This document shows, piece by piece, positions 9,389 to 18,548 of a stretch of 64,000 bases of DNA; position 1 is the first letter of the stretch; each line of letters begins with the position of its first letter. The translations under genes and the position numbers were made by a program. Location: positions 124,001 to 188,000 of the forward strand of contig NZ_FMBW01000031.1 in assembly GCF_900091725.1 (NCBI RefSeq). Reading direction: 5' to 3'. This stretch comes from Streptomyces sp. DvalAA-43 (GTDB lineage: Bacteria; Actinomycetota; Actinomycetes; Streptomycetales; Streptomycetaceae). The notes beneath the pieces were generated by a model, which was not told the origin of the DNA, did no database searches, and saw only the letters and a program-made list of their open reading frames with translations.

Positions 9389-9429
9389 GGAGGGGCGGTC
9401 ACCGGTACGGATCCGGTGGCCGCCCCTCC
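9389..9429. terminator. Bidirectional terminator between convergent genes
   Basis: GGAGGGGCGG pairs with CCGCCCCTCC, and an inner ACCGG/CCGGT pairing extends the stem. It separates the DoxX gene from the convergent nucleotidyltransferase gene. Confidence 0.65.
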
Positions 9430-9447
9430 TCCATGCGCGGGGTCCCG

Positions 9448-10158
9448 CTACTGCCCGTCGAGCTCCTTGGCGGCCTCGGTGAGGTCCTTCGCGGTGTCGA
9501 TGGCCCGCCAGTAGGCGCCGTGCGGGAGCGGGTATCCGGCCAGCCTGCGCTCGCGGGCCAGCCGGGGGAACGTGGTGCGCTCGTGGTCGCCGCGGTCCGG
9601 CAGCAGTGTCGTGAAGGCCGGGGAGAAGACGTACACGCCGGCGTTGATCAGATACGGCGACGGCGGTGACTCGATGAAGTCGGTGATGTGCCCGAACGCG
9701 TCCGTCTCCACGGCACCCCAGGGGATGCGGGGACGGGCCAGGGCCAGGGTGGCGGTCGCATCGCGTTCGGCGTGGAACGCGGCCATCTCGCGCAGGGAGA
9801 AGCGCGTCCAGATGTCGCCGTTGGTGGCGTACCAGGGCTGCTCGGGGTCGGGCAGCCGGGCGGCGGCGTACTTCAGCCCGCCGCCCCGGCCCAGCGGCTC
9901 GGACTCCACGACGGTCGTCACGCGCAGCGGCAGCACCGCGGAGGCCAGCCACTCCTGCAGCACCTCGGCCAGATGACCGCACGACACCACGGCGTCGGTC
10001 ACGCCCTCGGCGGCCAGCCAGGAAAGCTGATGGCCGATGATCGGAGTCCCGGTGCCCGGGATCTCGACCATCGGCTTGGGGCGGTCGTCGGTGTACGGGC
10101 GCAGCCGCGATCCCTGGCCACCCGCCAGAACCACGGCCTGCGTCGGATACGTATGCAT
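9448..10158 (-). CDS. NDP-sugar nucleotidyltransferase (nucleotidyl transferase family)
   Basis: Cytosolic Rossmann-like enzyme of about 236 residues that probably forms an NDP-sugar from NTP and sugar phosphate. The signature VVLAGGQGSRLRP at about residues 9-21 binds the nucleotide, followed by the DDRPKPMVEI segment and an NGDIW motif with the catalytic Asp. It lacks a C-terminal left-handed helix domain, so it is the short GT-A-only form often seen with cell-envelope sugars. I chose the ATG at 10158 because TATCGT lies seven bases upstream; a GTG at 10167 overlaps that box. The sugar substrate is not evident. Confidence 0.8.
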   Translation of the reverse strand: MHTYPTQAVVLAGGQGSRLRPYTDDRPKPMVEIPGTGTPIIGHQLSWLAAEGVTDAVVSCGHLAEVLQEWLASAVLPLRVTTVVESEPLGRGGGLKYAAARLPDPEQPWYATNGDIWTRFSLREMAAFHAERDATATLALARPRIPWGAVETDAFGHITDFIESPPSPYLINAGVYVFSPAFTTLLPDRGDHERTTFPRLARERRLAGYPLPHGAYWRAIDTAKDLTEAAKELDGQ

Positions 10159-10165
10159 GCCAGGC

Positions 10166-10171
10166 ACGATA
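10166..10171 (-). promoter_or_regulatory. Putative -10 box, leaderless promoter of the nucleotidyltransferase gene
   Basis: On the minus strand TATCGT lies seven bases before the chosen ATG, consistent with a leaderless transcript. Confidence 0.4.
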
Positions 10172-10192
10172 TGCGGTGCCCGGAGCGGCCGG

Positions 10193-10606
10193 TCAGCTGA
10201 ACCGGGCGACGCCCGAGGCGAAGGACGTGTCGCAGACGGGGCGCGAGAACCGGTGGGCGTGCGTGGGGCCGTACTTCTCGACGGCCGCGCGGCCCAGCGC
10301 CCTGGCGATCGACATGCAGTGCCGGGCGAGCGAGGGGCGGCCCTCGACGGAGCGCTGGAGGTCGGTCAGCGCGACGCCCGGGTCCTTCTCCTGGAGCTCC
10401 AGGAGGAGCCGGTCGCGGAGGGCGTCCTGCGGGGTGCGGGTCTTGGCGCGCTTCGAGATGTCGTGGGCCGAGGCGGTCAGGACCTGCGGCTCGGAGTTGT
10501 GCGCTGCCCACGGCACGCTGGTGACGGCGAGGGTCCCGGAGAGGACCATCACGACGGGCAGGACGAAGGCGAGGGATCGGCCGATGCGGCGCGCAGTGTG
10601 GGTCAC
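10193..10606 (-). CDS. Small secreted or membrane-anchored protein of unknown function
   Basis: About 137 residues starting at a GTG. The N-terminus (THTARRIGRSLAFVLPVVMV...) is a positively charged region followed by a hydrophobic segment ending near AVTSVPWAA, which looks like a signal peptide or anchor. The rest is hydrophilic with Arg/Glu-rich helices and two cysteines (HCMSIAR and PVCDTSF) that could form a disulfide. The open frame extends upstream to 10738, but that part is composition-biased. I do not recognise the family. It lies between the nucleotidyltransferase and msiK, both on the same strand. Confidence 0.6.
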   Translation of the reverse strand: MTHTARRIGRSLAFVLPVVMVLSGTLAVTSVPWAAHNSEPQVLTASAHDISKRAKTRTPQDALRDRLLLELQEKDPGVALTDLQRSVEGRPSLARHCMSIARALGRAAVEKYGPTHAHRFSRPVCDTSFASGVARFS

Positions 10607-10842
10607 GCAGCGAGCGTAGCGGGCGGTAATGAGGCGGCGACACTTCGTCACCCTTGAGGGGGATGGTTCGAGGATGCTTTTCGAATCGGGCGTTGACGGA
10701 CGGTGCCGAAATGACCGGTGTGCCGGGGAATCCGGCACCGTACGGCCCGAACCCGGGCCTTGCCGCCCGGCGCTGCGGTCCGGCCTCGCTGTCCGGTCCC
10801 GCCGCCCGGCCCTGCTGTCCTGCCCTGCTCCGGAGCGCGCGA

Positions 10843-10873
10843 ACGGCCCCGCACGCGGGGCGTGCGGGGCCGT
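10843..10873 (-). terminator. Terminator after msiK
   Basis: Perfect 14-bp stem (ACGGCCCCGCACGC and its complement) with a GGG loop, 24 bases beyond the msiK stop codon. Confidence 0.75.
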
Positions 10874-10896
10874 TGTGGTGCGGTGGTGTGCGGGCG

Positions 10897-12033
<1,137 letters not shown>

Positions 12034-12212
12034 GCTGGATCTTCTCCTCCACCGGCAGGAACGTGCCGGACGATCCGAGTGCGGGAGTGGTCTGGTCCAC
12101 TTGAGTGAACCTTCAGCGACGCTACCTGGCCATGTGGAATCTGTCAGTAGTTCGAAGGGCGCGAAATTCTGGGACCTCGCAGGGTGCGGTGTTGGTTACA
12201 CTGCTTCGGCAT

Positions 12213-12286
12213 GCCTCCTTAGCTCAGTTGGCCAGAGCAACGCACTTGTAATGCGTAGGTCGTCGGTTCGAATCCGACAGGGGGCT
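12213..12286 (+). tRNA. tRNA-Thr (anticodon TGT)
   Basis: The acceptor stem GCCTCCT pairs with AGGGGGC (one G-U pair) and the discriminator base is T. The anticodon loop CTTGTAA sits on an ACGCA/TGCGT stem and presents TGT, reading ACA codons. The T-arm GTCGGTTCGAATCCGAC is canonical. CCA is not encoded, as usual in Streptomyces. Confidence 0.95.
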
Positions 12287-12292
12287 CCGGGT

Positions 12293-12327
12293 GAACCCCG
12301 GTCCGGATGTCGTCCGGGCCGGGGTTC
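12293..12327 (+). terminator. Terminator after tRNA-Thr
   Basis: GAACCCCGG and CCGGGGTTC form the outer stem, followed by TTTCG, just behind the tRNA. Confidence 0.7.
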
Positions 12328-12333
12328 TTTCGT

Positions 12334-13306
12334 TCAGCGGGTGGGGTGGCGGGTCGGTTCGTGGCCGAGTGGGGTCAGGGCGTGCGGCGTCATGCAGCCT
12401 CGGCGGGTGCTGGTGACGAGGCCCGCCTTGCGCAGGACCGAGGCGTGCTTGCTCGCGGTGCCGATGGACACGTGGGTGCGGAGGGCCGGCTCGCCCGTCG
12501 AGCAGGGTGGGGTCAGCGCGTGGAGGATCAGGGCGCGGGTCCGGCCCAGCAGGTCGGTCAGGCCCTCGGGGGCCGTGACCGGCAGGGGGTGGCGGGCCAC
12601 CGGGTAGACCAGCACCGGGGGAGGCCCGGGTTGATGAGGGTCACCGGGGACTTGGTGCAGAAGAAGGACGGGACCAGGGTGATGCCCCGGCCGTGCAGAT
12701 GCAGGTCGCGGTCGCGCGGGTAGTCGGCGGTCAGTGTCGGGGACGTCCAGCGGATCGACGGCGGCAGGGTGTGCAGGAGCTGTTCGACGCCGCCCTCCAG
12801 GACGTCCCGGCTGTGCTGGGCGCGTTCGAGGTGGAACGTCTCGGCGATCAGGGGGAGCTGGGGTGCGAGCAGCTCGTGGAAGCAGGTGGTGAGGGCGTCC
12901 CGTAGCTCCTGCCGGGCGGAGTGGTCGCCCTCGGCGAGCCGGCGGGCCCATGGTGGTGGGGTGCGGCGCCGGAAATGGGGGGCGAGTTCGGTGCGGAGCC
13001 GGGCGGCCAGGGCGGCGTGGATGAGGTCGAGCGAGGTGCTGAAGCTGTCCGCGCCCGACGGGGTGAGGAAGTCGGGGAAGTCGCCCCGGCGGGGGACGAG
13101 GGTGGTCACATGGCGGACGAGGGCCCTGTGAAGTCCCTTCCGGCGCACCGGTTCCTGACGTGGCGGAGCCAGGGGCCGTACTGCGCCGGTGGCCGTGGGG
13201 ACTGCAGGATGTGAAGGCTGTTGACCAATTCCCACCTGTCGTCCGGGCGGGCGGCGACCGTGGTGCGGGCCACATCGTCGGCGGTGAAGTGGATGCGCAG
13301 TCTCAT
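12334..13306 (-). pseudogene. Frameshifted ArsR-type winged-helix regulator
   Basis: Three minus-strand frames together encode one HTH regulator. The N-terminus (MRLRIHFTADDVARTTVA...WELVNSLHILQ) is read from 13306. The middle (LVPRRGDFPDFLTPSGADSF to TKSPVTLINPG) is in a second frame. The C-terminal winged helix (LTDLLGRTRALILHAL, then HVSIGTASKHASVLRKAGL) is in a third. Shifts lie near 13140-13180 and near the G-rich run at 12615-12635. The assembled protein would be a full-length actinobacterial ArsR-like regulator of about 325 residues. Either the gene is broken, or both shifts are sequencing errors in homopolymers. Confidence 0.7.
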
Positions 13307-13469
13307 CGTTCCCCCGATTGATGAACTGGACGTTTTCCCTGTGCTGCGAACTGTTGGTCCCTCGGCCGTCCTCGCTTCCATGATGTGGGCAGCTCATAAA
13401 TGAGCGGTGAACGAAGAAGGGCCGCGGCCCGGACCAAGGCCGCGGTGTCGGAACAAGGGGGAAACGCAT

Positions 13470-13850
13470 ATGCGCAGGATTCGGAGCACCATCGTCACGA
13501 CGGCCGCGGCGGCCGCTCTGGTCGCGGGCGGCTCGGCGCTGTCGCTCGGCGGGAGCGCCGCCGCGGCGGGGGCGGCGGCCACGATCCACGGCTGTCCGTC
13601 CGGGGCGGTCTGCCTCTACCCGAACGGCAGCTGGGCCAACGACAAGCCCACGTACATCTTCTACTCCCACGGTGCCCACAAGATCTACAACCAGCTCGGC
13701 ACCAAGCGGATCTACAACCACCAGACCGGCGGCGCCACCGCCCGTAACTGCTACGACGCCGCCGGTACGAACTGCGGCGGGTACCAGCAGGCCAACACGT
13801 ACGCCGACTACAACTACACCCCGTACAACTCCATCCGGCTCGTCAAATGA
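13470..13850 (+). CDS. Secreted peptidase inhibitor family I36-type protein
   Basis: About 126 residues starting at an ATG with an AAGGGGGAAA ribosome-binding site. A signal peptide of about 35 residues (MRRIRSTIV then an Ala-rich core) is followed by a small cysteine-containing domain with CPSGAVCLYPNG near its start. This matches the I36 inhibitor family (the Streptomyces metalloproteinase inhibitor SMPI is the prototype). A second Cys pair (NCYDAAGTNCGGY) probably forms a disulfide. Likely exported to act on extracellular proteases. The open frame extends upstream to 13407 but lacks a ribosome-binding site there. Confidence 0.8.
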   Translation: MRRIRSTIVTTAAAAALVAGGSALSLGGSAAAAGAAATIHGCPSGAVCLYPNGSWANDKPTYIFYSHGAHKIYNQLGTKRIYNHQTGGATARNCYDAAGTNCGGYQQANTYADYNYTPYNSIRLVK

Positions 13851-13926
13851 GGGATTCTCGCCACGTCGGTGATTCGGTGAGTTGCTGAGCCGATGAGTGG
13901 GTGATTCGGTGAGGTGAGTCGAAAGG

Positions 13927-13976
13927 GCTTGCGGGGAATTGAATCGGGGTTCGAAAGGACCGCATTCCCCGCAAGC
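13927..13976. terminator. Terminator between the inhibitor gene and the convergent dehydrogenase gene
   Basis: GCTTGCGGGGAAT and ATTCCCCGCAAGC form a perfect 13-bp stem. A-rich and T-rich bases flank the two sides (GAAAG before, TCTTT after), so it can work in both directions. Confidence 0.75.
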
Positions 13977-13988
13977 TCTTTCCGGCTG

Positions 13989-15203
13989 TCAGCGGAACCG
14001 GCCGAAGCGTTCCGTGACGACCGGCAGCCGGTCCGCGGCCAGGGCGTGGGCGGCGGCCCGGGGGGTGGTGTCCTCGGCCTCGGCGCGGGCCAGGACCAGG
14101 TCGACCAGGGCGCGCATCGACCGGCGGGTGTGCGCGAACGCCTCGTCGGCGTCGGCGCCGATGTCGCCGAACAGGGTCCACCACCACCAGGCGTTCGTAC
14201 CGGAGTTGACGACGACGTCCGGCAGTACGGTGATGCCGCGGGCGGTCAGCAGCGTCTCCGCCTCGGGCACCACCGGCATGTTGGCGGCCTCGACGATCCA
14301 ACGGGCGGTGATGCCCGCCTGGTTGGCGGCGTCCACGGCGTACGAGACGGCGGCGGGCACCAGTACCTCGGCGTCGGCGGTCAGCCAGGCGTCGGCCGGG
14401 AGTTCGCGGTCCTCGGCGCGGAGTGCGGCGCGGTCGACGGTGCCGTGGCCGTCGCGGGCGGCGAGCAGCGCCTCGACGTCCAGGCCGTCCGGGTTGGCGA
14501 TGGTGCCCTTGATGTCGGCGACCGCGACGACGCGCAGCCCGGCGCGGGCCAGGAAGCGGGCGGTGGCGCCGCCCATGGTGCCGAGGCCCTGCACCGCGAC
14601 GCGGGTGCCCCGGTGGGCGACGCCGGCCCGGTCCAGTGCGGTGAGCACCGATTCGGCGACTCCGCAGCCGCCCACCAGCTCGTCCAGGCCGATGCCGTCC
14701 ACCTCGATGGCGAACGCGTCGGCGAGGCGCCGCCGGGCGGCCTCCTCGTCGTCCAGGAGTGGGTAGACCGCCTGGATGGAGGAGACCAGGCCCGCTTCGG
14801 CGGCGGCCCGGTCGACCAGGTCCTGGGTGAGGCCGAGGTCTTCGCCGGTGGTCCAGAACTGTTCGATGTAGGGGCGTACGGCGCGCAGATAGCGGACGAG
14901 GACGCCGTAGGCGGCGGGGTCGCGGGGGTCGCAGTCGATGCCGCCCTTGGCGCCGCCCAGCGGGATGTAGCGGCCCTGCGGGTCGTAGTGCAGCACCTCC
15001 TTCATCGTCATGCCGCGGGCCAGTCCGGCGACTTCCTCCAGGGTGCAGCCGGCGCGCATCCGCAGGCCGCCGCTGGAGACGCCGCGCACCAGGCGGTCGA
15101 TGACCAGGTGCCCCTGGTGTCCGGTCTCCTGGTCGGTCCAGGTGAGGGAGATCAGGGGAGTGGTGGGGTCAGTGATGGTGGCGGGGGAGGGGGAGGTGGT
15201 CAT
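13989..15203 (-). CDS. Glu/Leu/Phe/Val dehydrogenase family protein
   Basis: NAD(P)-dependent amino-acid dehydrogenase of 404 residues that converts an L-amino acid to its 2-oxo acid and ammonia, or the reverse. Substrate-binding lysines are visible at residue 68 (MTMKEV) and 86 (PLGGAKGGID), and the Rossmann dinucleotide site is VQGLGTMGGATARF near 200. The N-terminus overlaps the end of the upstream TPP-enzyme gene by 35 bases, so the two are co-transcribed. Paired with a 2-oxo-acid decarboxylase, the likely role is amino-acid catabolism. Which amino acid (Glu, Val, Leu or another) cannot be told. Confidence 0.85.
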   Translation of the reverse strand: MTTSPSPATITDPTTPLISLTWTDQETGHQGHLVIDRLVRGVSSGGLRMRAGCTLEEVAGLARGMTMKEVLHYDPQGRYIPLGGAKGGIDCDPRDPAAYGVLVRYLRAVRPYIEQFWTTGEDLGLTQDLVDRAAAEAGLVSSIQAVYPLLDDEEAARRRLADAFAIEVDGIGLDELVGGCGVAESVLTALDRAGVAHRGTRVAVQGLGTMGGATARFLARAGLRVVAVADIKGTIANPDGLDVEALLAARDGHGTVDRAALRAEDRELPADAWLTADAEVLVPAAVSYAVDAANQAGITARWIVEAANMPVVPEAETLLTARGITVLPDVVVNSGTNAWWWWTLFGDIGADADEAFAHTRRSMRALVDLVLARAEAEDTTPRAAAHALAADRLPVVTERFGRFR

Positions 15204-16836
15204 CGGGGAGCTCCTGGGGGACGGTGATGAGGGTGGGGCCCGGGGTGTCCAGGGCCCGGCGCAGTGCTTCGGCGAGCGCCTCGGGCGAGTCGGCGCGTAC
15301 GCCGTGGCCGCCGTAGGCGCGGGCCAGGGCGGGCAGGTCGACCGGGGGCAGGTCGACCGCGGTGGGGCGGTCGCCGCGGGACACCATCTCGTCGCGGATC
15401 TCGCCGTAGCCGCCGTTGTCGAAGACCACGACGGGCAGCGGGAGCCGCAGCTGTACGGCGGTGGCCAGCTCCTGTACGGAGAACTGGAGGCCGCCGTCGC
15501 CGCTCAGTGCGACGACCGGCCGGGCCGGGTCCGCGGTCTTGGCGCCGATGGCGGCGGGCAGCGCGTAGCCGAGCGTGCCGAAGCCCGTCGGGTGCAGATA
15601 GCGGCCCTCCGGGCCGACGGGAAGGTGCGGGATCGCGCCGTAGTAGCAGCACTGGGCGCTGTCGGAGGTGAGCACCGTGTCCGCGGGGAGCACCGACCTG
15701 ATCGCCGCCAGGTACGGCAGCAGCCGCGCGTCCTCGCTCCGGGTCCCGGCGTCCCGTTCGGTGCGCAGCGCGGCGACGGTCCGGTGCGCGTCGGGGCGCG
15801 GACCGCCGGTTCCGGGGCGGGCGGCGAGGAGCGAGCGCAGGGTGTGACGGGCGTCGCCGACCAGGGGGATGTCGGCGGGCGGTCCCGCGTACATCTGGGC
15901 GGGGTCGATGTCGGCCCGGATCAGGGTGCCGCCGAACGCGGGCAGGGGCTCCCAGAGGTCGGACTCGGCGAGTTCGGTGCCGACGGCGAGCACCACGTCG
16001 CACCCGGCCAGCCAGTTCCGGACCGCCGGGCTGTGCAGCGAGACGCCGAGCGACAGCGGGTGGGTCTCCGCGACGATCCCCTTGCCGTTGGCCGAGGTCA
16101 CCACCGGGGCGCCCAGCTCCTCGGCCAGCCGCAGGCATGCGGCGGCGGCCGTGCGCGCCCCGCCGCCGAGCACGATCGCGGGCCGGGCGGCCGAGCGCAG
16201 TGCCCCGGCGGCGGCCGAGAGCGCCTCCGGGTCCGCCATGGCGGGGGTGGTCGGCGGGGCATTGCGTACCGGCCCGGCCGGTTCCACGGCGGTGAGCAGG
16301 TCCAGGGGGATCTCGATGTGCACGGGGCGGGGGCGCCGCGTACGGAAGAGGGTGAAGGCGCGGGCGACCGCCACGCCGATCTCCTCGACCGAGGAGACCC
16401 GGTGGCTGAGGGCCGCGACGCCCCGCAGTGCCTCGGTCTGGCTGCGGGACTCGTGCAGCAGGCCGGTCGACTGCCGGGGGTGGCGCAGCGGCATGCCGGG
16501 CGAGACGACGAGCAGCGGGACGCTGTCGGAGTACGCCTGGCCGACGGCGGCCGCGATGTTCAGCAGGGCCGGGCCGGTGGTGGTGAGCGCGACGCCGGGC
16601 CGGCCGCTGACCCGGGCGTAGGCGTCGGCGGCGTAGCCCGCGCCCTGTTCGTGGCGGGGGTTGAGGTGGTCGATGCGGTGGTCGGCCAGGTGCCGGTAGA
16701 TCTCCAGGTTGTGGGTGCCGGGGATGCCGAAGGCCTGGGTCACGCCGTGTGCGGCGAGCGCCCGCACCAGGGCCTCCCCGCCGGTGAGCCCGTCCCGTGG
16801 GGGCCGGTCGGGGGTGGGCGGGGGCGGTTCCGGCAT
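15169..16836 (-). CDS. Thiamine-pyrophosphate-dependent decarboxylase, AruI/acetolactate-synthase-like
   Basis: About 555 residues with the three-domain TPP fold: PYR domain with catalytic Glu63 (RHEQGAGYAADAYARV), a central domain, and the PP domain with GDGGLQFSVQEL plus a downstream Asn for Mg-TPP. The N-terminal region (EALVRALAAHGVTQAFGIPG, then THNLEIYRHL) resembles Pseudomonas AruI, which decarboxylates the 2-oxo acid of arginine. Biosynthetic acetolactate synthase would normally sit in an ilvBNC operon, absent here. I chose the ATG at 16836 because GGAGACGCC precedes it; a GTG at 16851 has none. The exact substrate is inferred only. Confidence 0.8.
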   Translation of the reverse strand: MPEPPPPTPDRPPRDGLTGGEALVRALAAHGVTQAFGIPGTHNLEIYRHLADHRIDHLNPRHEQGAGYAADAYARVSGRPGVALTTTGPALLNIAAAVGQAYSDSVPLLVVSPGMPLRHPRQSTGLLHESRSQTEALRGVAALSHRVSSVEEIGVAVARAFTLFRTRRPRPVHIEIPLDLLTAVEPAGPVRNAPPTTPAMADPEALSAAAGALRSAARPAIVLGGGARTAAAACLRLAEELGAPVVTSANGKGIVAETHPLSLGVSLHSPAVRNWLAGCDVVLAVGTELAESDLWEPLPAFGGTLIRADIDPAQMYAGPPADIPLVGDARHTLRSLLAARPGTGGPRPDAHRTVAALRTERDAGTRSEDARLLPYLAAIRSVLPADTVLTSDSAQCCYYGAIPHLPVGPEGRYLHPTGFGTLGYALPAAIGAKTADPARPVVALSGDGGLQFSVQELATAVQLRLPLPVVVFDNGGYGEIRDEMVSRGDRPTAVDLPPVDLPALARAYGGHGVRADSPEALAEALRRALDTPGPTLITVPQELPDDHLPLPRHHH

Positions 16837-16865
16837 GGCGTCTCCAGGCACTGCACAGGCTCCTT

Positions 16866-16883
16866 ACTGAATGAACAGTCAGT
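16866..16883. promoter_or_regulatory. Operator-like inverted repeat 1 upstream of the TPP-enzyme operon
   Basis: The 18-mer ACTGAATGAACAGTCAGT matches its own reverse complement at 14 of 18 positions. It lies 30 bases upstream of the TPP-enzyme start and resembles TetR-family operators. The outer pentamers ACTGA and TCAGT are shared with the second repeat at 16922. Confidence 0.6.
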
Positions 16884-16921
16884 ATTGAGAGTGTGGATCG
16901 GCCCTGTCAATGTGCGAGGAT

Positions 16922-16939
16922 ACTGAACCTTTGTTCAGT
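16922..16939. promoter_or_regulatory. Operator-like inverted repeat 2 upstream of the TPP-enzyme operon
   Basis: ACTGAAC and GTTCAGT form perfect 7-bp arms around CTTT. It is the same length as repeat 1 and lies 56 bp away centre to centre, about five helical turns. Confidence 0.6.
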
Positions 16940-16989
16940 TGTAGGGGTGGGGAAGGGGAGGGGAGTGTGGGGCGGCCGCCGGGTGCGTG

Positions 16990-17027
16990 GACGAGGGCGG
17001 TGACCCCGCAGGGGCACCGCCCTCGTC
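16990..17027 (-). terminator. Terminator after the FAD oxidoreductase gene
   Basis: Perfect 13-bp stem GACGAGGGCGGTG / CACCGCCCTCGTC, extended by an inner CCCC/GGGG pairing around GCA. Confidence 0.75.
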
Positions 17028-17045
17028 CTGCGTGCGGGCGGTTGC

Positions 17046-18446
17046 TCAGTGCCGCCCGGCCAGCCGGTCCGCGGCCGTCGCCACCGGGTCCGTACCGGCC
17101 CGCGGCGAGGTCAGTTCGCGGCGGTCGGCGGCGCGGTAGGCCGCGTACATGCCGTGGACGCCGAGCCAGCGGAAGGGTTCCGGCTCCCAGCGGCGGACCT
17201 TGTGGCCGACCCAGGGGAGGGCGGTCAGCTCGGTGGGACCCGACTGGCCGGAGTCCTGCTGGATCAGGTCGCGCAGGGTGCGGGCGGCGAGATTGGTGGT
17301 GGCGACGCCCGAGCCGACGTAACCGCCCGCCCAGCCGAGCCCGGTGGAACGGTCCAGGGTGACCGTGGCGCACCAGTCGCGGGGGACGCCGAGGACACCG
17401 GACCAGGCGTGGTCGATGCGGGCGCCCGCGGTGGCCGGGAAGAAGCGGACGAGGATGTCGCGCAGGGCCTCGATGGTGGCGGGCTGGGTGCGTCCGTCGT
17501 TGTCGGTGCCGGAGCCGAAGCGGTACGGAACACCCCGTCCGCCGAGCGCGATGCGGTCGTCGGCGGTGCGCTGGGCGTACATGTAGGCGTGGGCCATGTC
17601 GCCGAGGGTCTCGCGGCCGTCCCAGCCGATGGTGTCCCAGACCGACTCGGGGAGCGGCTCGGTGGCGATCATCGAGGAGTTCATGGGGAGCCAGGTGCGC
17701 CGCTGGCCCTTGAGGTTCGCGGTGAAGCCCTCGGTGCAGCGCAGGATGTACGGGGCGCGGACGGTCCCGTACGGGGTGTGCGCGTGCTTGGGCTTGATCT
17801 CGGTCACGGGGGTCGACTCGTGGATGGTGACGCCGAGCGCCTCGACGGTGGCGGCGAGCCCCTGGACGAGTTTGACCGGGTGCAGCCGGGCGCCGTGCGG
17901 GGTCCAGGTCGAGCCGACGGCTCCGGTGACGTTGACGCGTTCGCAGGTCTCCCGGGCGCCGCGCAGCACGCGGTCGGTCTCGCCGAAGGCGATCTCCACG
18001 GAGTGGAAGTCCTTGAGCCTGGCCAGCTGGGCGGGGGTGTAGGCGACTTCGAGGACGCCGCCCCGGTGGATGTCGGCGTCGATGTTCTCCTCGGCGGCCA
18101 CCCGTACGACCTCGTCGACCGTCTCGTTCATCGCCTGCTGGAGCCGGACGGCGGCTTCGTGGCCGTGGAGCTTCGCGTAGCGGTCGCGGCCCGCGATGCC
18201 GTTGTACAGCCAGCCGCCGTTGCGCCCGGAGGCGCCGTAGCCGCAGAACTTGGCTTCGAGGACGGTGATGTTGAGGAAGGGGACGGCCTTCTTGAGGTAG
18301 TAGGCGGTCCACAGCCCGGTGTATCCGCCGCCGACGATGCAGATGTCGGCGGTCGCGTCGCCGGGCAGGGGTTCCCGGGCGAGGGGAGTGCCTCGGTCCG
18401 CGTACCAGAACGATATGCCGCCGTTGACGGTGCTGACGGTGCTCAT
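17046..18446 (-). CDS. FAD-dependent amine/amino-acid oxidoreductase (DAO/PuuB-like)
   Basis: Flavoenzyme of 466 residues in the D-amino-acid oxidase fold. The dinucleotide motif IVGGGYTGLWTAYYL lies at residues 37-51, and CGYGASGRNGGWLYNG is the region that contacts FAD in gamma-glutamylputrescine oxidase and related enzymes. A C-terminal segment WAGGYVGSGVATTNLAART completes the family pattern. The expected reaction is oxygen-dependent oxidation of a secondary or primary amine to an imine with H2O2. It lies upstream of, and on the same strand as, the decarboxylase operon, but a terminator and two operator-like repeats separate them, so it is probably a separate unit. The substrate is unknown. 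Confidence 0.85.
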   Translation of the reverse strand: MSTVSTVNGGISFWYADRGTPLAREPLPGDATADICIVGGGYTGLWTAYYLKKAVPFLNITVLEAKFCGYGASGRNGGWLYNGIAGRDRYAKLHGHEAAVRLQQAMNETVDEVVRVAAEENIDADIHRGGVLEVAYTPAQLARLKDFHSVEIAFGETDRVLRGARETCERVNVTGAVGSTWTPHGARLHPVKLVQGLAATVEALGVTIHESTPVTEIKPKHAHTPYGTVRAPYILRCTEGFTANLKGQRRTWLPMNSSMIATEPLPESVWDTIGWDGRETLGDMAHAYMYAQRTADDRIALGGRGVPYRFGSGTDNDGRTQPATIEALRDILVRFFPATAGARIDHAWSGVLGVPRDWCATVTLDRSTGLGWAGGYVGSGVATTNLAARTLRDLIQQDSGQSGPTELTALPWVGHKVRRWEPEPFRWLGVHGMYAAYRAADRRELTSPRAGTDPVATAADRLAGRH

Positions 18447-18548
18447 GTTGCCCCTGCTTTGTCCGGTGTGAAGCCCTGGGTGAGGTCTGGGTGGAGCGCT
18501 GTGCGGGTCCCGTGCGGGGCGGGGCCCTGTTCTCTCTGGGGCGGGACG

